Of a stretch of DNA of 64,000 nucleotides, positions 46,016 to 56,131 are shown in pieces; the stretch's first letter is position 1; each line of letters begins with the position of its first letter. Position numbers and translations under genes: made by a program. The notes below the pieces were generated by a model. That model ran no database searches. It had not been told where the DNA came from and saw only the letters and a list, made by a program, of their open reading frames with translations. The stretch comes from Morinoia aosen. Lineage: Eukaryota; Arthropoda; Malacostraca; Amphipoda; Talitridae. The stretch lies in assembly GCA_030386875.1 (NCBI GenBank), contig CM059568.1:23988120-24052119 (forward strand). The letters are read 5' to 3'.

Positions 46016-47234
46016 CAGGGTTTTTGAATCTGTGGATTGGCATAAAATTTGATCTCGTTTTCTTCACGGTCCTTCATTTTGCAAGGTTAACTCCGTCCAG
46101 GTATCAAACTCATTCCTTTGAAATCATTCTCGTGATTCTCATAGGTAGAGTAATCCATCTCTCTTTCCGCAAATAGTTCCGCAAATTGTTCGCTATTCCA
46201 TTAATTCACGCAAATCTTTCGGTGTTAAACGAAGACAACAAAATTTAGGACACGCATTTAGTATGTGTTCCTATTTTTGCTTGATGCAATGTTTTTTTTT
46301 CTCCAACAGAGCGATAATTTCTAGCGCGTACAATTCATTTGAAATTGCCTTGTTTTTGTTCGTTTGACTTAAACTGTAATTCAATATTGTAAATTTTACG
46401 GGTGACAAAAAGCATGTTTTTTGACTTGAATATACAGCAAAGCAATTACAGTATATTGTCGGCTGTATCTATTAGTGCTTATGGTCTTAGCAACGAGGAA
46501 GAAATGAAAATAATTATCCTGACTTGCCTTTGGTTAGTGCCCACACGAGGCAGTGATCGAGACGCAGTAGGTACTATTTATATGACTGTCACGCGCTCCG
46601 CTGACGTCAGGAGGCATGCCCTATTTCTTTCGAGGAAGTGGCTACAGAATTAAAAGTCAGAGCTTAGGGCTAAAGTCCAGGATCTTGACGACGTAGGTGT
46701 GTCTCCTTGGAGAAACAGAAACCAGACTACTCTTTTCAAAGGAAAAGTCCTTTCGCGTTGATTTTTTTCTCTATTATTGATCGTCAATTGTTTTCATATT
46801 CAAAAAACTAGTTGATGTTAGAAATTTACTACGCTATCTCAAAACCTGAATTTACCAACGAAATTCTTCAACTGGTAGCACTCGCTTGTTATCAAACTCA
46901 TAACACTGGTGGTTTCGAAGACGAAGTACAATTGCGAGTTCGGATTTAGTTTTTTTCAGAAAGTCTGTTTTTAATCAACGCTTTTTTATTGAACGCGTCA
47001 TTAGAGCTAAAGGTTGTGTTGAGGGACACGTTTTTGTATTTTTAACAAAACGTAAGCAGTACTTGTATGGGATATTGCACCAGACTCTAATTAGAACCCC
47101 GATACAATAAAATAAATTGGTAATATGTACCTTATCAGCAGTCGAGGAGTGTGTTATGTGTGATGTCTCATTCTCTCTCAGCCCTTGTCTTGCGTCGGTG
47201 ACAATGCGTTGTGATGCTAGCGTTTGATCAAAAC
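46016..47234. other. Unassigned DNA between the LTR element and a foldback element
   Basis: No gene is recognised. The frame 46402-46653 has no family motif. GCTGACGTCAGG near 46606 is a palindrome containing a CRE-like octamer, but nothing nearby suggests a promoter. Confidence 0.4.
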
Positions 47235-48227
47235 ACTACAGCTTTTTAACGTTAATTTAAAAGAGCTCAAGTTCAATTTAAAAAAGCTTAAGTTTAATTT
47301 AAAAAAGGTCCAGTTCAATTTAAAAAAGCTCAAGTTTAATTTAAAAAAGATCAAATTTAATTTAAAAAATCTCAAGCAGGCTATATTTAAAAAAAAGATG
47401 AATTTCAATTTTGAAAAGCTGAGGTTTCTGAAATTTCATACTTATGTAATAATAATATAAGTAAAGTTTATTTGTGAGAAGGCATATTTATTTAAACGTA
47501 GTGGCCCTGAAAATAGAGTTAATCGAATATCAGACAAACCGAGCTGCTGTGATTTTGTACTTTATTTGACATTCTTTAAGTTTTACCTATGAGTCATTTG
47601 CTAAATCATTTGCTAAACAGATCATAGGTACTTATTTCTATTGATAAAAATGATGCGAATAAACTTTATGTAATAAATAATTGTGTGACAATTAGTAAAT
47701 TGAAATGACTGAAAAGTTGAAGCTCAGTAATGTTCAATTTTTCAGTCAGTGCAGTTTGCTAATTGTCACACAGTTACTTATTACATAAAGTTTATTCGCA
47801 TCATTTTTGTCAATAGATATAAGTACCGATGATCTGTTTAGCAAATGATTCATAGGTAAAACTTAAAGAATGTCAAATTAAGTACAAAATCACAGCAGCT
47901 CGGTTTGTCTGAAATTCGATTGACTCTACATATTTTCAGTGCCAGTACTTTTAAATAAATATGCATTCTCACAAATAAACTTTTCTAATATTATTATTAA
48001 ATAGGTATGCAATTTTAGAAACATAAGCTTTTCAAAATTGAACTTGATCTTTTTTATATATAGCCTACTTGAGACATTTTCAATTAAACTTAATCTTTTT
48101 TAAATTAAACTTGAGCTTTTTAAATTGAACTTGAGCTTTTTTAAATTGAACTTGAGCTATTTAAATTGAACTTGAGCTTTTTTAAATTGAACTTGAGCTT
48201 TTTAAATTAAAGTTAAAAAGCTGTAGT
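47235..48227. mobile_element. Foldback element with minisatellite arms
   Basis: Ends ACTACAGCTTTTTAAC and GTTAAAAAGCTGTAGT are inverted, and the two halves pair almost to the centre (about 47728). The outer arm segments are tandem arrays of a 21-bp unit (AAAGCTCAAGTTTAATTTAA plus A), about six on the left (47257-47385) and about seven on the right (48060-48215). The inner arm is unique sequence matched at near identity: ACTTTATGTAATAAATAAT against the inverse near 47790, GATCATAGGTACTTATTTCT, and ATTCTTTAAGTTTTACCTA. This design, long inverted repeats with tandem outer repeats, is that of Drosophila FB-type elements. No transposase and no clear target duplication are seen. Confidence 0.88.
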
Positions 48228-49149
48228 TCGAGCTGATAGGTAGGCGGGAATATTTTTTTCACTTATTTGATGACTGTGGTACCGAATTACGTCGTAAATC
48301 TGCCTGAATTAAAATCTTCTTGAATTTTTTTGAATTAAATAGAATCGGATACCTTGCAATGCAAAAATATATGATAATAGAAACGAGTAAAGTAGCCCAT
48401 TTCTGAGTGGTCATCAAGTTTGTGCCCTCAGACACAAACCATGTCCAGGCACCCAAGCAACATATTTACAGCCATAAATTTTCATGAACAAATTCTAGTA
48501 CATTCATGTCATGTGATATTTCTGAACGCAGTCGTTACGTAAACTATGATCCTATTGTTTTAAAGGTTTCTTCGCATTTTTAGTAATGTGATGGCAGAGG
48601 TCACCTCATTTTTCACGCCATCCTGACGCTACTGTCCTATGGGGCATTTCTAATTGAATCGGGAGTATATCGCTTAAAATAACTTCGTTTCTGATAATAC
48701 CTTCTGAATTACGCAGGAAGCTTTTCTCATCTAATCAACCTCAAATTCTGGTAAACCCTCGTACTTCAGAAACATAGGAGTTTGCTAACCCTGCTATGGT
48801 CAAGACGATTTTTGAACGTATTCAACGTGAGTAGAGACAGCATTTTCCCCCGAGCTGATTCCAGATTCTGTCAATTTTTAATAGAATAAAATTCAGGGTT
48901 TGGGCTGTCTTGAATTGTTTTTCTCACCAATTTCCGGCTGTTATTTCTGGTTCAGACGAAATCCCATCAAAGGAAACATCAATAAATCAATGGAGGTATA
49001 TGTAGGTCTCTATCAATCGACCTCGCAATCTTCTTTTTCAAACGAAATGAGTTCAGTCAGTTGAAGACGTCGCTCGTGGCTGAGGTCACGGATTTTTGGA
49101 ATAATTTTCGTTACTGTACGCTATTCTCTCCATTTTGTTTATATTTCGT
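48228..49149. other. Unassigned DNA
   Basis: No gene is recognised between the foldback element and the RT relic. It may include the 3' part of the LINE relic, but I see no poly(A) or motif to prove it. Confidence 0.4.
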
Positions 49150-49900
49150 CGCAGGCTAGACACGAGAGTTGGACTGCGTTTTATTTCTTGTTTTGAAGAC
49201 AGAAATTCTACTTCTGTTCTTAACGCTTTTTGTTACTTGTCTATCACGCATGTGATCTCTGATGACAACGATGCCAAGATTTCTTTGTTGGTCTACTGCT
49301 TCAATTGAAGTATCATTCACGGTATGTGGGAACTGTCGATTATCCCTTTTAAAATGCTGACAGTGCATTTCTCGATATCCAATCTCGTTTACCAGGTTTC
49401 GGTTTATTAGTGAAAACGATTCAGGTCTACTTGAAAAGTAAGTTTGTCTTGCTCGGTGAATGCCCTGTGACAAAGTTCCATGTCAGCCGCGAAGTTGTTA
49501 ACTTTATCGATGATTCCTTGGCTAAAGTCATTTACATAAGCGCTACAGAGCAGCGGACTTGGTGCGCTCCCTTGGGGGGATCCCCTACAGAGTCACTAAT
49601 GTCCAATCACTATATTGTTCGTGAATCATTACTCTTCGAATGAGACCATGGAGTGAGCAAGTTTCGTATTCATCGACAGTAAAGTTCCTCTGAAAACCAT
49701 GGCTTCCACTTTGGCCATAAGCCTTTCATGGGAAATTTTTTTGAAGGCTTTCTGACAGTCAAGATAGGAGGTATATTGGTTTCGTACGCACAGTCGACGA
49801 TTTGGTCGAATCCTCCGATAAAGGCGAGTAGGTTTGTGAGACAGCTACGTTTTTCCTGTAACCCCTGCTGAGTGTCTATAATCAAATTGGTTTGGATTGT
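49150..49900 (-). pseudogene. Non-LTR retrotransposon reverse transcriptase remnant
   Basis: The minus strand gives RT motifs in order but in shifting frames: QQGLQEKRSCLTNLLAFIGG then FDQIVD (about 49870-49790); YLDCQKAFKKISHERLMAKV (about 49770-49710, domain A); YVNDFSQGIIDKVNNFAADM (about 49525-49465, domain C); and later EAVDQQRNLGIVV with RDHMRDRQVTKSVKNRSRI (about 49320-49190). Domain A, usually DFxKAFD, reads DCQKAFKK, and domain C, usually FADD, reads FAAD, so an Asp is lost in each block. Several stops and frameshifts occur. The GVPQGS block is decayed to DPPKGA. It belongs to the LINE type whose tail has a 'DLGV...' block. Confidence 0.85.
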
Positions 49901-51378
49901 TATTCGGACTTAAAGCATTTTACTGATGGTGCTTTGCTTGTTTCTGGCTTTGCGGACCTAGAACAATTACAAGCGATCAATTAAAGATGTTTGCAAATCA
50001 TTCGCAGATTACGTAGGCTGTTTCTTCGAGTATACGAGAAGCTATTTGATTTGTTTAGTTTCATGAGGAAGAGCTCTTTTTCGACGCCTTCCACCTAGAT
50101 AAGTGATTCGTAATAGAAAGCTGGATGTTCAAGACTTGTGTTTATGAAATTTCAATTGAAACCTCCCTAGTAAACATTGAAGTAAAGTACGTACATATTT
50201 CGGATTGTGACTGTCTTGTTTTGCCATGTACTGCAACTATGATTTGGCTTACACTGCAACTGCAATCATTCGTTTGACGACTCTGCAAGCTCGAGTTTGC
50301 TAATGGTGATGGCTTCTGTTTATTACATTTTAGGTTTTCTTCACGATTGTTGCCGGGCTTTTTTGAAGTGCCTATATCACGTGGGTAAACGATTATTGGT
50401 CGGCTTCAGTCGCTTTGTTAGGATGTGATGCTCTAAAGCGTTGAGAATTTTTCTTCCTTCATTATGAAGCATTGTTAGATACTCTGAGTATCTATCTCAC
50501 ACTTAATGTTCTTATGTAGATATAGCTATTGTGGATAATTTCTCAATTACATGTTTTAAAAAAAACTAGAGGATTACAATTTTATAAGAAAGGTCGCTCA
50601 ACCGAGAAACCCCTTACTTTCCGCAGAAAAAACTTAATGGATTTCAAGTCGAGAATAAGCGCAGTGTCTCCATTGATTTTCTGCAATAAGGCTCTGTGTT
50701 GTCGATTTAGAGCTGTGTTTGATCAAATAGTTCTGGGTGCCGTAAAGATCGATTGCAGCCGCTAAATATTTAGAGTCGTGTCAGCTATGGGCGAGTTGCA
50801 GCTGTATATATTACCTAGAGACTTAATACATCATTAGTGGGCATTTCTATGAGCTCAGCTACGGTGCAAGAAAACTGCCGTAAAAGCGTCGGTATCTCTG
50901 CATTCTTACCACTGCGCCGAACTGCGGTAGTACTGCACTGGTATGATCAAGGCGCTGCTGTACTCGTCCTCCTGTGAGTAGCAGCGGCCGTGGTAGTGTT
51001 GGACGTGTCAGGAAGTTTTCTTCGCTCCTTTGATGAGTAGCCCATATAGCAATGTGTCAGTCGTCATTGTGTAGTTCCCTATAGGCCAAAAAGTTATGTA
51101 GGGTGTTATAAAAGAATCCTTTTTTTCAAAATTGATGATGAAGTGAAAGAGTTTTGTCTCTAGGTAAATTTTCGGTCGTCTGCCCACTTTCTTCGATTTT
51201 TCAAACATAATTTATAATTCTTGATTCCTTAGGGCTATCAGTTCACTTTAATTAAGAACCCGTGCTCGAAGATCTTTTCATAAAATGCTTTCGCCCGCTA
51301 TGTGCTTCTCTAACGTTGGGTTGGATGTCGATCCGTTTGCATATCATCACAAAAAATGTCTTGTTTCTTTGTATAAAG

Positions 51379-51464
51379 TTTTTAGTTTTTATGAATTTAT
51401 GAAATAAATAAAGATTTTAGTTTTATGAATTTATGAATTAAATAAAGATTTTAGTTTTATGAAT
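51379..51464 (+). repeat. 34-36-bp tandem repeat, about 2.5 copies
   Basis: Unit TTTTAGTTTTATGAATTTAT followed by GAATTAAATAAAGA. The first copy (51379-51414) carries two extra T, the second (51415-51448) is the reference unit, and the third is truncated. Confidence 0.9.
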
Positions 51465-52930
51465 GAGTGCAGGGTTTATTTATGTACAAGCACTTGCTGT
51501 GTGACTATATATGTTTGACTGTTGCATTCGTCATGTGTATAGAGTAATAGTTTCTGGATATGATGTTCTAACTCTCCAACAACGGATTAATGCAGTGAAA
51601 TCGTAAAGATGGGTCTGATAATTGAGCCCAATAATTACGTGTGACGAGGTTTTAAACGTTAAAGTATTATAAACTTTTGGTAAGAATTCACACTGAAGAA
51701 TTTTCCACGAGGAAAAGAATATTTTTTTCCGGAAGAAAATATGAAGCATTTGCGTGGGTTTCTAGAGAACTACGTTCTAAATTTAAATGAATAATAAGGG
51801 TACCAAGCGTCAAGTTCGTTTGCATTAAAGGGAAAATATTCCCCCTACGCCGGACTTCCTGCATGCATTTTCCTGCTAGTAAGTAGTGACGCCAAGTTCG
51901 TTTGTGATTAAACGTGCGATGAATTTGTTGAACATATTATTTATCGCACGTGCCTGCCACGTATGTTCATGATGAGTGCATTAAATTATAACAAGGAGCT
52001 AAGCCTTTAAAATAAGCGTCGGACTTTGTTCTGCTGATGTGCCACACGCTCGAATCATAGTCGCGAGTGACAGCTGTAGAGGAAACTTGAGATGTGGCAA
52101 CGTGCTTCAACATCGTACGATACGTTTAGAAACCTCTAGCAATCGATGGCATAGTGTAATGTGCATTACCGCTCATTAGCGTCTCGAGGGGCTATGGGAA
52201 GCTTCATTAGTATAAAAAGACACCCTACGCTTACAGAAAAATATTACCTAGCGAAATGTGAATTACGGGCTAATTTTTCTGTCTCGCATTCGCATCCATT
52301 CGTTTTTTCCTTGTAACACCTCCCAAAAATTATTTCCGAAGAGTCTAAATTGCTCTATGATCTAGTTTATTAATTTTCTTCATTGATTAATCGCAAAATG
52401 CATCTCAACTTAGGCATGTTTTCCAACAAGAGGAAAGGATTGTTGGAAAGGATTGAAAGGATTGTGCCGTAGGCTGTTTTATTATACAAAATGTAAACGA
52501 AAATATGTATCGCTATTGATGTTTATGGGAGTTGTAGAATGTTTTTTGTTGGTCTGATTTCATTCTATGAATTTCGTGCAGAAGAGGAAACAAGTCATTT
52601 TAACAATTATGGCAGAAAATACAACCAAATCTTGTTGAGCATTCGTTCAATCTCAGCATAATTGTTGTTTTACAAGGATTGAAAGGCATTGACAAAATGT
52701 TAAATTCTTTTGTAATATGAGTGCGTTGCTCGTGTGTATAGTAAGAATATAAAAAGTGTCAAAACTGATATTGAAACAGTTAATTCGATTGAAATGTTTT
52801 CGGGGAAAAGAGCCGCCTTTTTTAAGTTTTCGTGATGGGAAAATGAATTAACGGGCTATTTAATATCATATCAAGATAGAAAATTTGTGAATTTCAAACT
52901 TTCGTTTATTATTATTTCATCAATAAGGAA

Positions 52931-52956
52931 ATGATGTTTGTATTTACAAACATCAT
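52931..52956. repeat. Perfect hairpin, 12-bp stem, 2-nt loop
   Basis: ATGATGTTTGTA, TT, TACAAACATCAT. Confidence 0.9.
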
Positions 52957-53290
52957 ATTTAGTTTCGCAAATGTGAAACAAATTCATCGCATATAGCTGT
53001 TGTTTCTGTGCTTGAACCCTGAACAGCTTGAAACATCCGTAAAGACTTGCTAGGTTGGTTGTGAACGCTACTCTGATTGGCTGGCTGATCACGCCATGTT
53101 TCCGGACCAACCAGAGGCCGTGGAGTTAGAGGCGTGTGATGACGTTGTAACCCGCATTCGCGACGCTGCTTGCTTCCCGCGCTGGCCCAGCATGTGCATA
53201 GATAGCCTGGCGGTCAGCGAGGAGAAATTGTGGACAATTTCTACTGAACTTCGCATTAAAAATAGTGAGAATTTTAGCACAGCTCAACTG

Positions 53291-53690
53291 ATATTTTCCA
53301 AATAAGTCCGGCCACTAATGCCACACATAAGTTCACCCACTTGTAACTCTCGAAATAACGCACCTATCGACTTCAAATTACTCTCCAACGAAAGATTGAA
53401 ACATTATTTCTTCCCGTATTATAGACGGTACGGAAACGGTTTTCTTTAAATTACATAAATTTCTGGATATACCTATCCGACTCGCGCGCCGTCGTAACAC
53501 ATCAGTTCACCCACTTGTAACTTTCGAGATAATGCACCTATCGACTTCAAATTCCTTTTTAATAAAAGATTAAAACATTCTTTCGTTTGAGAGAAATTTG
53601 AAGTCGATAGGTGCATTATTTTGAAAGCTACAAGTGGGTGAACTTATGTGTTGCATTAGTGGTGGGGCTTATTTGGAAAAGATCCAAATT
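53291..53690. mobile_element. Foldback MITE family A, copy 2
   Basis: Left end TTTTCCAAATAAGTCCGGCC with AAGTTCACCCACTTGTAACT and CACCTATCGACTTCAAATTA. The right end is the inverse, closing CTTATTTGGAAAAGATCC. It is half the length of copy 1 (15171-16000). A third, internal block of the same terminal sequence (from about 53497, CACATCAGTTCACCCACTTG onwards) stands directly before the right arm. This shows that the unit was partly duplicated or that one copy inserted in another. There is no ORF. Confidence 0.8.
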
Positions 53691-54939
53691 CAGTGACACG
53701 CAAACATTCTCAGCGTTCTTTCTTGAATAACACGTCAGCAATTACAGGGATGAACAGGAAACCCCCTAGTCCGTTAAAATTTCAGATTCAGAAAAAAATT
53801 CTCCAAGGGAAAAAATAGAGTTTCATAGTTTTCAAAGTCAGCACTTGACTTAGGGCCATGAACCAGTGTGAAGTATTGTGGTGACGGCCTGTAAGATATT
53901 TTCAAGACGTTATATTCTGGACGTTTTGGTTGACATTACAGTCGTTATTTGATACTTTTGTAATTTTCTTAAGAAGCTAATATCACTGTTGAAATTAGAT
54001 GAAAATAGGTTCATGTATCGTGAAATAATGTATTCTTGAGAGCTCGTGCTTGTTTCAAGTGGACACGCTCATTTCATTCACCTGCTACTCTGAACACCAA
54101 ATTTCTTCGGAATTTCTAGCACAACTCATTGAGTTTACTTAGTCTCGCGGTCAACGGTCTCATTTGCAGAAAGATCATAAGCAAGCATGCTTGTTGAACT
54201 GCACCAGTGTAATGACTGACCTGAGACTGTCCTGACCTAATGACTGTCCTGAGTTTAACTGCTGTGATTTTTCGTACGTCTACGCACATGATTTCACATA
54301 GAGAACAAATTTACCTCTCGGGTCACATAGCCCAGTGCATGCAGAAGTGCGCGGAAAACACGTAATGCACACTGACGTCAGCAAATTAAACTCAGAAGCT
54401 TGTTTCCTTATTCATCTATCACCTTATCACGTTCAGCTATTTCCGGTTGTTAGTTTGTCTAATGAACTTTTCCGGTAAAATTTTCTATAAATCCAAGCAG
54501 TCTGGCAGCTGCTCTGCAGGATAAAATATCATTTTTCATGATTTTGAACTCCATGGTGATTACAAGATAACATTTTCGATCTTATACGTAGCTCCTGTTA
54601 AATTAGTTTCATACGAATATAATTCAAACTAGTTGTATCAGAGCTCTCTGCATTCCCTGCATACTATGACTTACCAACGTAGCTAACTTAAATTTGAAGC
54701 TTTAAATACAGGTTTTCGATCAATTGTAACGTGACTTTTGCATAATATTGTTTTTATACTCGCCATATACTGTTTTTCCCTACTGTTTTTCCCTAGTGAA
54801 AACGTGAAAATGAAAATAAATTGAATATTAATCTAATTCATTCACTTGAATACTGTATTACTAGAAATTTTGCTAATCTTGTTTTTTGGGCGAAGCATGC
54901 TTCCGAGCTCCCTATAATGTTAATACTTTTTCTGGACAG
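53691..54939. other. Upstream intron or intergenic DNA of the exon pair
   Basis: No exon is recognised. Tandem-like ACTGACCTGAGACTGTCCTG units occur near 54215-54255. The 3' end (ACTTTTTCTGGACAG) is the acceptor of the exon at 54940. Confidence 0.5.
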
Positions 54940-55448
54940 AGTTGAACAAACAGAAGATATCATTCACTACTCATCTGGGCCAAGAATTTCGAGCGGATAC
55001 GTTATAAGTAGCAATACCAGCATCCATTCGAGTCCTGACTCAAAAATTCTCGGACGGCATTCAAACATCAACAAGCACAAAGTTATTCCAGATATTAAAC
55101 CCAGAAACGCGGCTTTGGCTAGAACTGTCGGTAGCAAATCAATTTCTGGTCACCGAAATCCCGATATTCCTCTGGCTTTTGGAACGCGTGCTCCAGTTCC
55201 CCCTAAAGGACGCACAGAAACAGAATCCAATCGTCGACCTAAATTCGTTAACAAGAAATCAACTCCAAGAGACAAAAATTCAAAAATGGCTCCCAATCCT
55301 CGGTCCCAATCACAAGAAGATGGCAGCGCTGTTATTTCTGGGCATAAGATCGCCCCCAATCTTCGCTATAATGGAGAAAATGCCAATGGTCACCCATTGG
55401 AACATTATGACCAGAACAGCCGCATCGGGTCTCCTCAGAACTCTGACG
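54940..55448 (+). CDS. Coding exon of an unrecognised protein: basic, Ser/Asn/Pro-rich segment
   Basis: The frame is open for over 200 codons, by far the longest in the window, and ends at a textbook donor, GACG|GTAAGT. The acceptor is probably TACTTTTTCTGGACAG|A at 54939. An alternative acceptor (ACAAACAG) would start it at 54954. The 170 residues read VEQTEDIIHYSSGPRISS at the start and GHPLEHYDQNSRIGSP near the end. They are rich in Ser, Asn, Pro, Lys and Arg with few hydrophobics, with no membrane segment, and they contain short recurring pieces (ISGHRNPD / ISGHKIAPN / APNLR / APNPR). This points to a disordered region. The exon ends in phase 1, and its last base plus the first two of the next exon make a Gly codon. 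No family is recognised, and upstream exons are unknown. Confidence 0.8.
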
Positions 55449-55667
55449 GTAAGTTGAGGTAGAACTCTGATAGTATACAAACTTTTTTGTCAGACAATGG
55501 AATTTGATTCGTATAATAGATTGAAGTTTTATATTTACGGCGTAGAGAAATGAAGTGGTCAATTTTTTTCGAGTTTATTTTGTTGTTCTTCGTTCTTTTG
55601 CATGAAGCTCGTGTTCATCATTTTCATGTCACTGCTTAAAATCTGATGTAATTATTTTATCAAAAAG
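55449..55667 (+). other. Short intron between the two exons
   Basis: 219 bases, GTAAGT at the 5' end and TTATTTTATCAAAAAG at the 3' end. The acceptor's pyrimidine tract is weak, but the reading frame joins exactly. Confidence 0.8.
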
Positions 55668-56131
55668 GTGTGCATGGAGAAGTCACTCCTGTTGTCATCG
55701 ATGAGACTCCCGCCCTTCGGGAGCTCGATGAAGCCATCGCTTCATCTCAGCGAAGTTCTAATTCCTCTCCGGTCAAAGCAAATGATGAATTTTTCAAAGA
55801 AACACCTGTAAAAGTGGAACACAAGCCGGTTGATAAGCAAACTGAAGAAGTTGCTGTACAAGCTGAAGTTCCAATTGCCGACCAAGGCGATAATGCTCAA
55901 GCTGATAGTCAAAATAATGAACTTTCTCAGACTGATGATAGAACTCAAGATCCTTCTGAAGATGAAAAAAAGACTTTAGAAACAGAGCAGACTGAAAACT
56001 ATAATGAAGCTCTTAGTGCTTCTCAATCCATAGAAAACTTCGTTGACGCAGCAGAAGAGCTCGACAGCCCTGAGACAACAGGGGAAAAAGCTATTCATGT
56101 TGAAGTCTCTCCTAAGGAGACAGACGAGACG
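55668..56131 (+). CDS. Coding exon of the same unrecognised protein: acidic segment
   Basis: Joined to the previous exon, the sequence reads ...NSDG-VHGEVTPVVIDETPALRE and stays open for 154 codons to GACG|GTAAGA, leaving in phase 0. It is strongly acidic (Glu, Asp) with Gln, Ser and Thr and hardly any aromatic residues, for example EDEKKTLETEQTENYNEALS. It has weak helix-forming stretches such as ALRELDEAIASSQ. This is the reverse charge of the preceding exon and again looks disordered. Low-complexity acidic tails of this kind occur in cytoskeletal, chromatin and adaptor proteins, so composition does not identify it. A GTG at 55670 is internal, not a start. The next exon downstream is not found; TTATTTTAG at about 56773 is a possible but weak acceptor. 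Confidence 0.8.

Larger units (their letters stand above)
49901..53290. other. Stretch without a supported gene
   Basis: Contains an old repeat similar to 20985-21265 (at 50740-50975), a 34-bp tandem repeat (51379-51464), a small AAGGATTG cluster near 52435-52470 and a 12-bp hairpin (52931-52956). The GC-richer 53090-53230 is open in two frames on opposite strands but has no recognised protein. Confidence 0.4.

Noticed and set aside
46600-46615. CRE-like TGACGTCA within GCTGACGTCAGG
   Set aside because: Single short motif without promoter context; such octamers are expected by chance.
47224-47460. 78-codon ORF with clean LKFNLKK heptads, and the 63-codon ORF on the other strand
   Set aside because: Both are products of the 21-bp minisatellite in the foldback arm; the heptad pattern follows from the repeat length and is present on both strands.
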